The notes under the pieces: generated by a model
The model's database searches: none
Told to the model about the DNA's origin: nothing
Seen by the model: the letters and a program-made list of their open reading frames with translations, nothing else
Translations under genes and position numbers: made by a program
Source: Neoceratodus forsteri
Taxonomy: Eukaryota > Chordata > Ceratodontiformes > Ceratodontidae
Length of the DNA: 64,000 nucleotides
Assembly (NCBI GenBank): GCA_016271365.2
Contig: CM057456.1
Location: 663,055,501 to 663,119,500 of the forward strand
Direction of reading: 5' to 3'
Shown here: in pieces, positions 9,906-20,202 of the stretch
Layout of the letters: each line of letters begins with the position of its first letter
Numbering within the stretch: the stretch's first letter is position 1

Positions 9906-11076
9906 ACAGACATCAGCAGCAGGTCCAAAATGCTGCAACTTACCTCAGTCTGACTTGTTTTTTAGAAGGAAAAGCCTTCAAAGGTACCTGTTCCTAGCTT
10001 TTAAGCCATTTATTTACACAAGATTACTAGCAGTGATGCCACATCTCATTTGCACTGGGGCTCTACTTCTGTTTAGGTCAGCTTGATGACTCTGTGAGAG
10101 GTTTTAGTAGTAACTTCTCAAACAGAATTTTGCCTTTATTGAATCATTCAATCCAGACCCCCACAAATGCAGAGTTGCATACCCATGCTATTTTAAGCCA
10201 AGTTCAAAGTTTTGATTGCATATTTGTTTACAGAAACATTACAAGGTGCACAATATCTGACTTCTTGAGCCATTTATGCATCCATTCCTATATATTGTTC
10301 TTCTTTCTGATCAGCATTTAAACTGTTTTACCCCTTTTCACTTACTATAACAATAACAAGACCAAGAAAGGTGTCAGACCACAAGAAGTTGTATTTTTAT
10401 AGCATGTTTTCACAGTAATCAGTTGTGGTTAATTGCTGAGTTATATGTTTTGCTTGTTGTTGGAGGCTGGGTTTTGCTTTTGTTGCGAGTTTAAGAGGTG
10501 ATTGTTTAGATTGCCTTTAAAACTTCTATCAGCAGCAGATCAAGGATGCTTCAGCTCTTTTCTTTCTGAAATGTGATGTTTAATGGAAGGACTTCAAAGT
10601 TGTCAAAAGTTGCTTTTACTGTTGATAGGGTTCATCATGGCTGTCTTTGGGCTGAAAGTGGGAAAAATGTGGAGAAGCCCTATACTGTCTCATGCACTAT
10701 TCATCACATGCCTATGATTTGACATCTGCAGAAGTTCCAGAATGCTGCAACACTGGGCCTGTGGCCTTGTGCCTTACTGTGCCTCTGGGCAAGGGGTTGT
10801 GGCAGCACAACCAACACCCCCACCATGTCTTATTGCTTACATACTGTATGTGCTAGTGTCAACATCTTTTCGTAAAGTGAAGAACATTACTCAGTGCATC
10901 TGTTTGGAAAAAAGAACCAGCTGAGAAACTAGAGCAGAACTGCTTGCTCCTAATTGCTCTCAGCCTGCCTTGCCTCAACAGCTGCTTACCTCACACCCAG
11001 TTCAGTCTCAACATTCATCCCCGCAGATGCTGCCCCGGAGAAGTCTGGAATAAACTGAGCAAGCCAAATAGAATCA
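9906..11076. other. No gene recognised
   Basis: AT-rich, with short ORFs only and no repeat family recognised. A (GTTTTGCT)-like T/G-rich patch lies near 10450-10500. Confidence 0.35.
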
Positions 11077-12640
11077 GTGAGTGACCTTCCTGCAGCTGCC
11101 TCTGCTGTGTCCAACTCTGCTAATTCAGATGCTAAAGGTCCTGATACTGATACTGCTGATGCTACAGAGGAAATTCCCTCCACTTTGGGAACAGAGGACT
11201 ACTCCCCAGTGTGGATTCTCAGAGTGGCTACCTCATTGCCAACGCTCTTTCCACTCCCACCTTTCATCGCCTCACTTTTGGGCTCAGTCTTTCACCTGGC
11301 AAACCTGTGGTTTGTGACCTGGACTTTCCAAATGTGCCGTAGAGGAAAGGAATGGTAGTGATATAGTCCCAGGTTCCACTGCCATCTCTACTATTTCAAC
11401 CACTTCCACCACTGGGGCAGCATTGGCACTTACATCATATATCACACCTCCTGCTAGTACCTCCATGACAGGTCCCAATTCCATCTCGTTTCTGGCTGAA
11501 ACAGTTCTTGCCCTGCAGAAAGATATCTGTGTAGGATTCAGTTACATAACACTGACAATCGGCAACTTAAACATAGCCATAAATAATGTAAACCAAAAGA
11601 TGAAAACATTTTCATTATGAACTTGTGAGCTTAAAGAGATGATCAGCATGGTCAAGGACAGGACAATTTAAATCCCTTATCAGAGACAGTAACAGTACCA
11701 AACAAATATCTGACGCAAAACAATGAACGAACAAGAAGACTGCTCCCGCAGGTGCAATCTTAAATTAGACAGGATTCCAGAAGGTACAGAAGGCAGAGGT
11801 GATCCTGCTCCCTTTTTGCTTGTTTGAAAAATCCATATCCTGACTGGCCTGTCAGCACAGGGGTAGCACTACTGCTTGTGACCTGGGTTCGGGAACAAGC
11901 CTGGGGAGCTGGATAATCAGCCAGGCAGAGGAGGATTGAGCACCCTAGGGGCACTCTACTCCTTTGGGGAGAGAGGGATGTTGCTCCCACTGCAATGTAA
12001 CCACCTAGGTGCACGTGGGTGGAGGTGCAGTGTAGCGAGCCATGTGGGAGGGGAGGATGTTGGCTGGGATCCGGAGAGGTGTCATGTCTCAGTGTGCACC
12101 TTCACCATGGACCCCTTCAACAGCCTACATCCTCATGGGTGTGGAGAGAAAAAAGGAAAAATGGCCCCATGGCTCATCTGGTTATGGGGCTGGTGGGGGT
12201 GTGATGCAGACCTGGGTCCATCAGAGGCCCGACATGTGGTGCAAGTGGGAGGGGGTAAACTGAGGCAGAATGGGGGCCAAGGACCCCACCTGGGATTCAT
12301 GCTTCCCCAGCATGATAGTCCCCTGACGGTGATCTGCGGAGATGAAGGGGGGTGAGCATGAAAAATATAAATAAAAAAAAAAAGAACATTCATATCCAAA
12401 GTGATGGGTTTAAAATTTCCTGATAAAGTTATGTAGCAGAACTGGGCTCATTTGGGGGAGGGGCAAGAACAGCTTACAATCAGAGATACTCCAGGTTCAT
12501 CTACTTGGAACCACACAGGTTTCAGGATAGTGAAAAATTGCTCCAGAAAGCCAGGCTGAATGGTGACCTGGAGGCTAGGAAGGTTAAATTCTCTGTATAA
12601 CCAGACTTCAGTGTCAAAACAAACAAAATAAAAAGTGGAT
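11077..12640 (+). pseudogene. L1-like LINE ORF1, split by a retroposon
   Basis: 11077-11840 encodes a Ser/Thr/Ala-rich N-terminus, a heptad-like stretch (LTIGNLNIAINNVNQKMK near 11570) and then SRRCNLKLDRIPEGTEG at ~11745-11795. This corresponds to the conserved L1 ORF1 box (ENRSRRNNLRI-x-GIPE). After the 557-bp insertion the same protein continues: PKVMGLKFPDKVM near 12398-12440 and HRFQDSEKLLQKARLNGDLE near 12510-12570, the L1 ORF1 C-terminal domain pattern. ORF1 is the RNA-binding trimer of L1 elements. Stops and frameshifts are present. No ORF2 follows, so this is an ORF1-only remnant. Confidence 0.75.
11841..12397 (+). mobile_element. ~0.55-kb poly(A)-tailed retroposon inserted in L1 ORF1
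   Basis: The sequence breaks the L1 ORF1 reading, which resumes in register after it. It begins TGACTGGCCTGTCAGCACAG with a tRNA-like head (GGGGTAGCACTACTGC as A-box region, GGGTTCGGGAAC as B-box region, ~11858-11900). It ends in an A-rich tail at 12359-12383. Flanking 9-mers TCCATATCC (11832-11840) and TTCATATCC (12389-12397) look like a target duplication with one mismatch. The G-rich body contains overlapping ORFs in three frames, none recognisable. It is best read as a tRNA-headed composite SINE or a processed RNA copy. The parent is unknown. Confidence 0.65.
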
Positions 12641-12689
12641 GGAGCATCTGAGAAGGGTTTAGCTGAAGTTTAATAATTTCCTGAAAGGG

Positions 12690-12830
12690 GTGGAAGGGAA
12701 CAGGAGAAAATTAAAGGAAGAAAGGGAGGAAAAAGAGGAAAAAAGAGAGAAGAACAAGGAAAGGAAAGAAAAAAGAAAAATAGATTTTTAAAATATATAT
12801 GTATGTATGTATATATGCTATTTGTATTCT
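12690..12830. repeat. Purine-rich tract and (TATG)n patch
   Basis: The plus strand is almost pure A/G from ~12692 to 12782, followed by ATATATATGTATGTATGTAT. Low complexity. The long minus ORF over it is a consequence of the composition. Confidence 0.7.
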
Positions 12831-13506
12831 CTAAATGAAACAAAAACATGAATAAAGTTTTTCCTGTGCCCATGACCGAAAACCAGTTCCTTGTGTTAAT
12901 ACATATCAGTTCAGTGGCTTCATAATGGTGTCTGCAAGACTGATATTTGGGAACATGGGTCATTGGGTCAGTAAGGAGATGAGACACAAATGCCTGACAC
13001 AACCCTCTACAGGCATAGAAGTGAGTGCAGTGGTGCAAGGGATTAGGGTCTTGGGTAGCTTGGCTGATGCTCTTCCCACCCAGAGCTATGTGAATTCTTG
13101 GTTAGGAGTCAGTACCCTTGAGGTCCTGGTAATGCAGGGCGTTCAGTGCTGATCACAGGATTTATTCCCTAGAGGTGCTTCAAAGGACCCGTTAAACAAT
13201 TTGGCCTAAGTAACCTCCCCTATTGAGAAGGACATCACTTACATAAATGACCTCAGCCAAGGAAGTTGATATATGAATTTGATCCTTAACTTCATGCTTA
13301 CGCTAAAGGATGTTTGGGACTCAAGCTAGCCAATTATATTTAAAATCTTTTTTTTCCCCACATGAATATGAATTCCTGCTTTAGTATTGTTTTTTTTTCT
13401 TTCACAGCATTAAATAGTTGCTGGTGCCTCAAAGAAAACTTTGAAAAACATAACATTTAGGTACAAGTTAGCTTGCATTCCACACATATTCTTTAGATTT
13501 CTTATC
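12831..13506. other. No gene recognised
   Basis: Short ORFs only, with no transposon signature seen between the purine tract and the LINE tail that starts at 13507. Confidence 0.35.
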
Positions 13507-14345
13507 CATCAATCAATCAATCGATCAATCAAACTTTATTTAACCAGGCTTTTCACCTTTGAGCGAGCTTATTTGCAAGGTGGTCCTGGACAACAATTAC
13601 AATGGACAAGAATACAATGGTATAGATATACCGATAAACAACATATACAACATTTGAATGCAGTCGAAGATACATTTTGTGCATTTTACAGTATATACAG
13701 ATTACAGGCACAAAGGATAACATTGGAATACTGCTACAAAACTATAGTAACCTGTAATAACACAACACAACAAAAGATATTAAGTATGTGCTAAAGAGGA
13801 AACAGGGAGAGGAGAGATGAGAAGGGGAAAGAATGGGGCAGTCGAGGAGAATGGGTAGGGGTAAGGGGAAGAGGAGTAGAAGTGCTAGAATGACTTGACA
13901 AACAAAAGTGGGATTGAGAAAGCAAGGTCTTGAGCAATTGTCTATGACATGAGCAAGTTTCTTTCAAGGCAGCTGTGAGAAGAGACTTGAAGATAGATAT
14001 CCCTGGCTATAGAAGATGTCCGCATAGTCAAGTAGAGGTAGGAAGGTTGTTTGGACGAGTGTCTTTTTTGCCTCGCATGTGAGAAGATGTCTAATACGAT
14101 AGAAGACACCCAGGTGCTGTCTCAGTTTTTTGGCTAGTTCCTGCAAATGTACCGTAAAATTAAGCTTGCTGTCTAGCCAAAAACCTAGGTATTTAAAGTT
14201 GTCACAGCTGGGGGAGCCGCCCCGTGGGATGTTCCGTGGGTTGGTTGCCCTGCTCAGCCAGGCGCCCGATTATTTATTACTGAGGAAATTTACATGAATG
14301 CATGATATTTATCCCTTAGAGTTTATGTGCGTCTATAACTTACTC
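13507..14345 (-). mobile_element. Rearranged 3' piece of an L2/Rex1-like LINE
   Basis: The 3' tail lies at 13507-13550: (GATT)n-like with CCTGGTTAAATAAAGTTTGA on the minus strand. 13968-14005 matches 14353-14391. 13998-14206 matches 14754-14957 at ~90% or more. 14211-14341 matches 19060-19194. In element order this copy therefore holds a 3' UTR, a bit of ORF2 C-terminus and then the 5'-most region, with two large internal deletions. It lies directly next to the larger copy at 14350-19194 in the same orientation, as a tandem arrangement. Confidence 0.7.
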
Positions 14346-14469
14346 CCTACAAGACAGCTGTGAGAAGAGACTTGAAGATGGATATCCCTGGTACCATAAC
14401 AGTCTTAAGTGCCTTCTGCAGGGAATTCCAAAGGGAGGGAAGAGCAAAACCAATAGCGGCAGTGCCAGG

Positions 14470-15672
14470 TCATGTTTGGATCTTGGAGATATCGAACATA
14501 ACAAATGCATAGTGTCTCAAACAGTAGGTCCCTGAGTTTCGATTAAATAGATTGGAGATATAAGAAAGAAGTTTATTTGTAATTGCCCTGTGAAACCAAA
14601 GGGCTGCATTCCTCTTCCTCCTGACAGTAAGAGAGGACCAGCCAAGCATCTCATAGCATTGACAGTGGTGGGTGTTTAAAGGAGCACAAGGTATGAATCT
14701 CAGGGCATGGTAGTATAGGTTGTCTAATTTATTTAGAACTGACACAGGGCAGCGGCTATAGAGGATGTCCGCATAGTCAAGGAGAGGTAGGAAGGTTGTT
14801 TGGACCAGTGTCTTTTTTGGCTCGCAGGTGAGAAGAAGTCTAATATGATAGAAGACACCCAGGTGCTGTATCAGTTTTTTGGCTAGTTCCTGCAAATGTA
14901 CTGTAAAATTAAGCTTGCTGTCTAGCCAGAAACCTAGGTATTTAAAGTTGTCAACATTTTCAGTTGGTTCATCAAGTAAGGTGAGTATCCTATGATTGTG
15001 TATGGTTATCACTGGAGTGTGGGATTTAGGGGAGATGACCATAGCTTTGGTTTTGCTTGCATTAAGGAGGAGCTTCAGCTGCAGCTCCTTGAATGCAAGC
15101 TCAGGGGAAGAGCACACTGTGTATATCACTGTGTCATCCACAGATAGATGCACATGTGCCTTGTGTATTTGAGAGTCCATGTTATTAATATAGACCGCGA
15201 AGAGTACGGGATCCAGTATGGAGCCTTGCGGTACTCCATGCAATAGAATTTTAAGCAGTGAGAGATCACCTTGGTCTTTGATTTGTTGCATTCTGTTGGT
15301 AAGGTAACAGTTGAACCATTTCATGGGGGTATCGTCAAGTCCAAGGCAGCTCAAAGTGGCCAATAGCAGGCTATGATCAACAGTATCAAAGGCCTTGCTT
15401 AGGTCTAAAAACAAGGCATAGATGTGCTTCTTTGCATCCATTACATTTAGCCAATCACTAGAGACTTTGGCGATGGTGGATACAGTGCTGTGCTTTGGTC
15501 TGAAACCCGATTGTATGGGGAGTAATAGGTCCTTAGATTCCAGGAAGTCCCTTAGCGGTTGGTTAATTAGCTTCTCCAGTAGTTTTGATAGGATGGGGAG
15601 TACAGAAACTGGCCTGTAATTGTTTAGGTCACATGTATTCCCAGACTTGAAAAGTGGGATAATGTGTGCCAT
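14470..15672 (-). pseudogene. LINE ORF2 reverse transcriptase and C-terminus, 400 codons open
   Basis: Starts within the RT fingers (AHIIPLFKSGNTCDLNNYRP, VSVLPILSKLLEKLI). Then motif A LFLDLSKAFDTVDHSLLLAT, motif B LLHGVPQGSILDPVLFAVYI, and motif C as SVDD in place of YADD (codons at 15133-15144; Tyr to Ser, Ala to Val, both aspartates kept). A C-terminal region follows with KYLGFWLDSKLNFTVHLQEL, LLDYADILYS and YHALRFIPCAPLNTHHCQCY. The first methionine shown is internal; the upstream ORF2 lies in another frame. It would encode the enzyme of target-primed reverse transcription if intact; the SVDD box makes activity doubtful. Confidence 0.9.
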
Positions 15673-16036
15673 TTTCCAGAATTGGTAGGAGGTCCCCTAG
15701 TGAAAGGAAAAGATTGAAAAGGTGCGTGATGGGAGTGGTTATGTGGAAATGTCCTAGTTTCAGAAAAAAAGGGCTCTAAAAGGTCGGCCCATGACTTTTA
15801 GGATATTCCAGAATTTGGCAGAGTTATTTATGTTCTTTTCAAGGGCAGATTGGAAATAGAGACCTTTCTCAGCTCTAATAAGTGTAGTGCAGGAGTTTCT
15901 AGTGACGCGGAAGGCAAGCTAGTCAGAATCAGTTTTCATTTTTCTGGCTTTCCTCCATAACTTGTCTCTGCCCTTAAGAGCTGCTTTCAGGGCAGGTGCA
16001 AACCAGGGGGATGACCTTTTTCTGGACTTGCTTTTG

Positions 16037-16708
16037 TTAAGGGGGGTTATGCTTATCAATCACATCCCTGATGAGATTTTGGAAGATGTTGTAGGCCTCA
16101 ATGATTGATGTAGCTAAATAAATGTCCTGCCATCTAATCTTGTTTAGGTCTGATAGGAAGGCAGCCTGGCTAAAATGCCTTAGGCATATTTTGACTTTGA
16201 AGATAGAGGTTGAGTTAAGCTTTGGAGTATGCCTTACACAGGTTATAACACTATGATTGCTTACATCATTATGGAATACCCTTGCATGGGACATATCGTG
16301 AGGCTTGTTAACAAGAATTAAATCCAGGAGAGAGCTGCGGTTTGGGTTTTTGCTATTAGGGTGGGTGACATCAGGTGTCATTTGCGACAGGCCATGTTTG
16401 TCAAAAAACTCCTTTAGAGTTTTAGAGCATTCATTCTTCCAGTTGAGATTAAGGTCCCCTATAATAATGCATTCAGAGTTGGCCTTCTCCAAATGCTTGT
16501 GGAGGTGGTCTAGTATTCCGAAGCCACCAGGCAGCGGTCTATAGCAGGCAGTTATTGCTATGGTTTCCTCAGAGGAAAGTGTTAGCTTCACAGTAATGTT
16601 CTCAAACTCCTTAGGGGTGGAGGAGAGGACAATAACTGTTACGGCGAACCTCTCTTTAAAAAAGACAGTGACCCCCTGACCCCTAGTTGGTCTAGCTGAC
16701 CTGAGCAC
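16037..16708 (-). pseudogene. LINE ORF2 endonuclease domain
   Basis: An exonuclease-endonuclease-phosphatase fold segment: RGQGVTVFFKERFAVTV, ITACYRPLPGG, CIIIGDLNLNW (catalytic GDxN), SSLLDLILVNKP and a final SNHSVITC (catalytic His). The reading is open for 223 codons. It is separated by frameshifts from the leader ORF upstream (about 69 bases away) and from the RT downstream. APE-type LINE endonucleases nick target DNA for priming. Confidence 0.88.
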
Positions 16709-16776
16709 ATTGTAGTCAGGGATATTGATGCTGCAGCCAGGAGTGGAACTCCTAAGCCATGTTTCTGAGATCTCAA

Positions 16777-17370
16777 CTATATCTGGGGATGCGTGAAATG
16801 CCGAAGCAAGCTGCAGACATTTAGGTGAGGGAAGCTAATACCCTTAGGTTGAGGTAACTCTGAAGGGGCATCTAGAATTATAGGGGGATCGGGGTTTAGC
16901 TCAACAGTCCCAGAACATAATAATAAAAGGACTAACAATTTCCTAAGTCCGATTATAATTCCCTTAATAATGTGTGTTTTATGCCATTTTGTAGGTGGGG
17001 TTTTGGAATTAGGCTTAGTGGGAATAGATAATTGCCTAAAAAGTGACAATGCATACAGCGCTGTTCTATCAGATATAGAAAAGGGTGCCTGGAAGACGTC
17101 TGTTGGCATACGCTGGTAAAAAGGCATGGCAACTGGTAGGAAGTCCCTTCCAGAATGTCTTGAGGTAGTTGTATCCCTAGGGAGTGTTACATGTGACACT
17201 CCAGGTTTAGAGGAGGTTGCTATGGTTTTATGGGTGGGGTGAGGCAAGAGGAGGAACAGGCAACCATAAAGGAAGAAGAACTGTATATATGCCATCATAT
17301 CGGAGTACACTGAATTGTGCCAGTGGTATAGTAGCACAAGCTTCACAGGTGCCTTGTAGATGAAAAGCAC
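16777..17370 (-). pseudogene. LINE ORF2 leader with 2A-like motif
   Basis: 197 codons open. It has an N-terminal hydrophobic stretch (VKLVLLYHWH, QFFFLYGCLFLLLPHPTH), then a Ser/Thr-rich region, then a leucine run ending LLLLCSGTVELNPDPP at about 16925-16880. The last part resembles the 2A consensus D-x-E-x-NPGP with Gly replaced by Asp. PHLNVCSLL then opens the endonuclease. 2A-like peptides at the start of ORFs are known in some non-LTR retrotransposons, where they cause ribosome skipping. The NPDP change should abolish that here. Confidence 0.7.
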
Positions 17371-17689
17371 AGCTTGGATAGCCAGGTTATGTTCTGGGAG
17401 ACGCTGGCTGAAAAAAGAGGTGTTTAATTTAATGTATTCAGAGTAGGGTCGATGTGTATCCTACTACTGTCTCTTTAAATCAGTGCAACCCCTAGGTGGC
17501 AGGGAGCTTTATAATAATTGCAGGGGGTTTGTAATAGTGTTCAATGTCTAATTCCAATGGGGGTAGAAGAACTGTAGTCAGCTTATGGTACTTGTCTTTT
17601 AAAAGTACTGGAGAGTGCGCTAACCCCTTTAAGGCTCAGAAGGGGCGTGGCAAGTAGTGTATTTAATTAAGGCTGGGGGAGGTGGAAAT

Positions 17690-19194
17690 CTGCAGGGAGT
17701 AAGCAGCCAGGGCACTGAGCTCAGCTCTGTACAACATGAGTGTAGTAGTTTTCTTTTTTAAGGATAGCCTAAAAACTTTAGCAAATAGCAATTATCCTGG
17801 AAATACCAAACTTTTAGCAATTAGAAGATATAAGGCTCCTGATTACAAGAGCAGAGTTTTATCAATAAAGGTAAAGTACCCCTGTGGCCATGCTTAAAGT
17901 GCATGGTAGGAATTTCCAGCAAGTCAGTTCATGAAAAAAGGCGCTAAGTTTGAAAACCAGTGGCGCAGTCTCCGAGGTTGTCCAGGCTATGTCGTACCTT
18001 GCTGCTTGTTGTGTGGCAAAATTACCAGGGAGCTGCTCCATGGGCTGGTTGCCATGTTCAGCCAGGGGGCTAAAGAGAAAGAGAGAAAGAACGTGTGGAC
18101 ATGGTTTAAAAAGGTAAAAAGGGAGGTGACTCACAGTTAGATTTTAATAGGAGGAGATAGAAAGACAAAGGAGGGGGAGGGGCGGACAAGATGCAGTACA
18201 GAGAGTAAACTTCAACAGTAAGACTCGGCTGCAAACTTTGTAAAATTCAACATTAAGACTTGGCTATAAACTTTGCACACACCTTAATTCATAACTTAGT
18301 CTCAACACAGCATAAGTAACCATAAGTAACCATCACCGAACATTTAGCAGAATGTGTTTCCACTCTTACTGTGAGTCCTTGGAAATAAAATAAACAAAAA
18401 TCCATTTTAACTTCCAAATAAAGTCTGGAGCTAGAAGCACAGCATAGCAGGGGGTTTGAAACAGCCCTAGGTTTAAGATGCTAACTCCCAAATGGGAGAG
18501 AGCATGGATTCGGCTGACAATTGTGAGGAGATTAAGCTCCAGTTTAATTCAGGTAGTACCACCATACTGGCTGAAAAGGCGAGTTAGAGAGGCGTCTGCA
18601 ACAGCAAAATTACAGCAGTCCAAATCCAAATTATTTATATAAATTAATATTTCAATGCTGAAAATCACCAGGGAGTGAGCAGCCAGGGCTCTGAGCTCAG
18701 CTCGGTACAGCCTGCGTTTAGTAGTTTTCTTTTTTAAGGATAGCATAAAAACTTTAGCAATTATCCTGTAAAAACCAAACTTTGAGAATTAGAGGATATA
18801 AGGCTCCTGATTACAAGAGCAGAGTTTTCTCAGTAAAGATAAAGTGCTCCTGTGGTCCACACTTAAAGCATAGGATAAAAATTTCCAGCGAGTTCAGTAA
18901 AAAAGGCACCAAGTTTGAAAACCAGTGGTGCAGTCTCCAAGGTTGTCCAGGCTATGTCGTACCTTGCAGCTTGTTGCGTGGCAAAATGGCCGGGGGAGCT
19001 GCTCCGTGGGCTGGTTGCCCTGTTCTGCCAGGGGGCTTGCAGTTTGTTGCATGGCAAAATGTCTGGGGGAGTTGCTCCGTGGGCTGGTTGCCCTGCTCAG
19101 CCAGGTGCCCGATTATTTATTACTGAGGAAATTTACATGAATCCATGATATTTATCCCTTAGAGTTTATGTGCTTCTATAATTTACTCCCTACT
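17690..19194 (-). repeat. LINE 5' region made of two related tandem units
   Basis: 17690-18075 and 18664-19050 align almost end to end: the GGGAGTAAGCAGCCAGGG / GGGAGTGAGCAGCCAGGG start, TAAGGATAGC, ATAAGGCTCCTGATTACAAG, and GGTTGTCCAGGCTATGTCGT. Unit length is ~970 bp. Inside the second unit a ~60-bp block (GTTGC..TGGCAAAATG..GGGGGAG..TGCTCCGTGGGCTGGTTGCC) is itself repeated at ~18970 and ~19040. The outer end 19060-19194 recurs at 14211-14345. Repeated 5' units upstream of a LINE ORF resemble promoter monomers. Promoter activity is inferred only. Confidence 0.7.
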
Positions 19195-19464
19195 TCAAGT
19201 CATAATCCTCTGTTATGGGATCATAATCCGTTGCCATGGGAAAAACTGTGATGCCACAAGCAGTGCATTATAGAACAGAAGCAGCTCCCTCCTACAGCAG
19301 ACCTCACGGGTTCCGACAGAGGTAATTAAACTTACCTCAAGCAACAGCACCCTTGCGAGGTAGGTTAGCCCGTCGACGTGCTGCATGCATCGACTGCCCC
19401 GCCCAGCCACCCTGGCTCGGCACTAGCTATATAGTCACTACTTTGTGACATCACTTCCTGTGTC
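19195..19464. other. Spacer between two LINEs, no gene recognised
   Basis: Holds a short imperfect repeat (AATCCTCTGTTATGGGATC / ATAATCCGTTGCCATGGG) and no coding signature. Confidence 0.35.
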
Positions 19465-20202
19465 TTGCTTTTACTAAGTCCCCACTTTTCCATTTGCAGA
19501 TTATACCTGCCAGCCACCAGAGGGACCCACACACCCCACATCAAGCTCCACTACCTGTCTTCCTCCCCAACTTCCTGGAACCTCTCTTACCCCCTGTGCC
19601 ACTCCTCCCCCTGCAACCCACACCAACCTTTCTGCCCACACCTCACCCTACACCCTGACTCCTAACTGCACCCCTGTACCTACATCCAGTGACCACTAGG
19701 AGTTGCTATTTCGCACCCTGTGTCTGGCCCAACTCAGCCTGCTTTCAGACCCCTAGAATGTGGATCTTTGCTCCCACCCAGGCACGCCCCTAGCTGCCCT
19801 GGCTGAGACTAGAACCTTGCACCCTGTCCACCAGAGTCCATGTCCTTTCTGCCCTGCTGACACTGCAAACACCATGTTAGCCCACCTCCTCCTAAAATAC
19901 CTCCCCCTTGTATTCACTCTGGTACCTATGACCCAGCAACCAGGCAGCCCACCTAGTACACTGGCCCCTCAACAATTCTCCCGGACTTAATAAGAACCCA
20001 CCCCACATTGACCATCTGCCCCTACCCTTAGCACCCATCCCCAGGTTATCTCCCCACTGCCTACCCTGGCTCCCTCGGATGGCTAATCGCCCTCGCCCTC
20101 CTGGCCTTGCAGACCCTGCCCATCCCCTGCTCCCAGACAGCCTCCTCCCCATCCCCGGATACCCTCCGAAAGCTCACCCATCACCGCCCCCTAACCAGTG
20201 CC

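Larger units (their letters stand above)
14350..19194 (-). mobile_element. L2/Rex1-like LINE with repeated 5' region
   Basis: In element order (high to low): two related 5' units (19194-17690), a leader ORF with a 2A-like motif (17370-16777), an endonuclease (16708-16037), a linker with frameshifts (16036-15673), the RT and C-terminal ORF (15672-14470), and a short 3' region ending near 14350. The true 3' UTR and tail are those of the adjoining piece at 13507-13968. The clade is placed in the CR1/L2/Rex1 group from RT and endonuclease motifs. It is one of the better-preserved elements in the window, with a 400-codon open RT segment. Confidence 0.82.

Noticed and set aside
11936..12399. ORFs of 61-139 codons on both strands
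   Set aside because: They lie inside the inserted G-rich retroposon, overlap in three frames, and show no domain.
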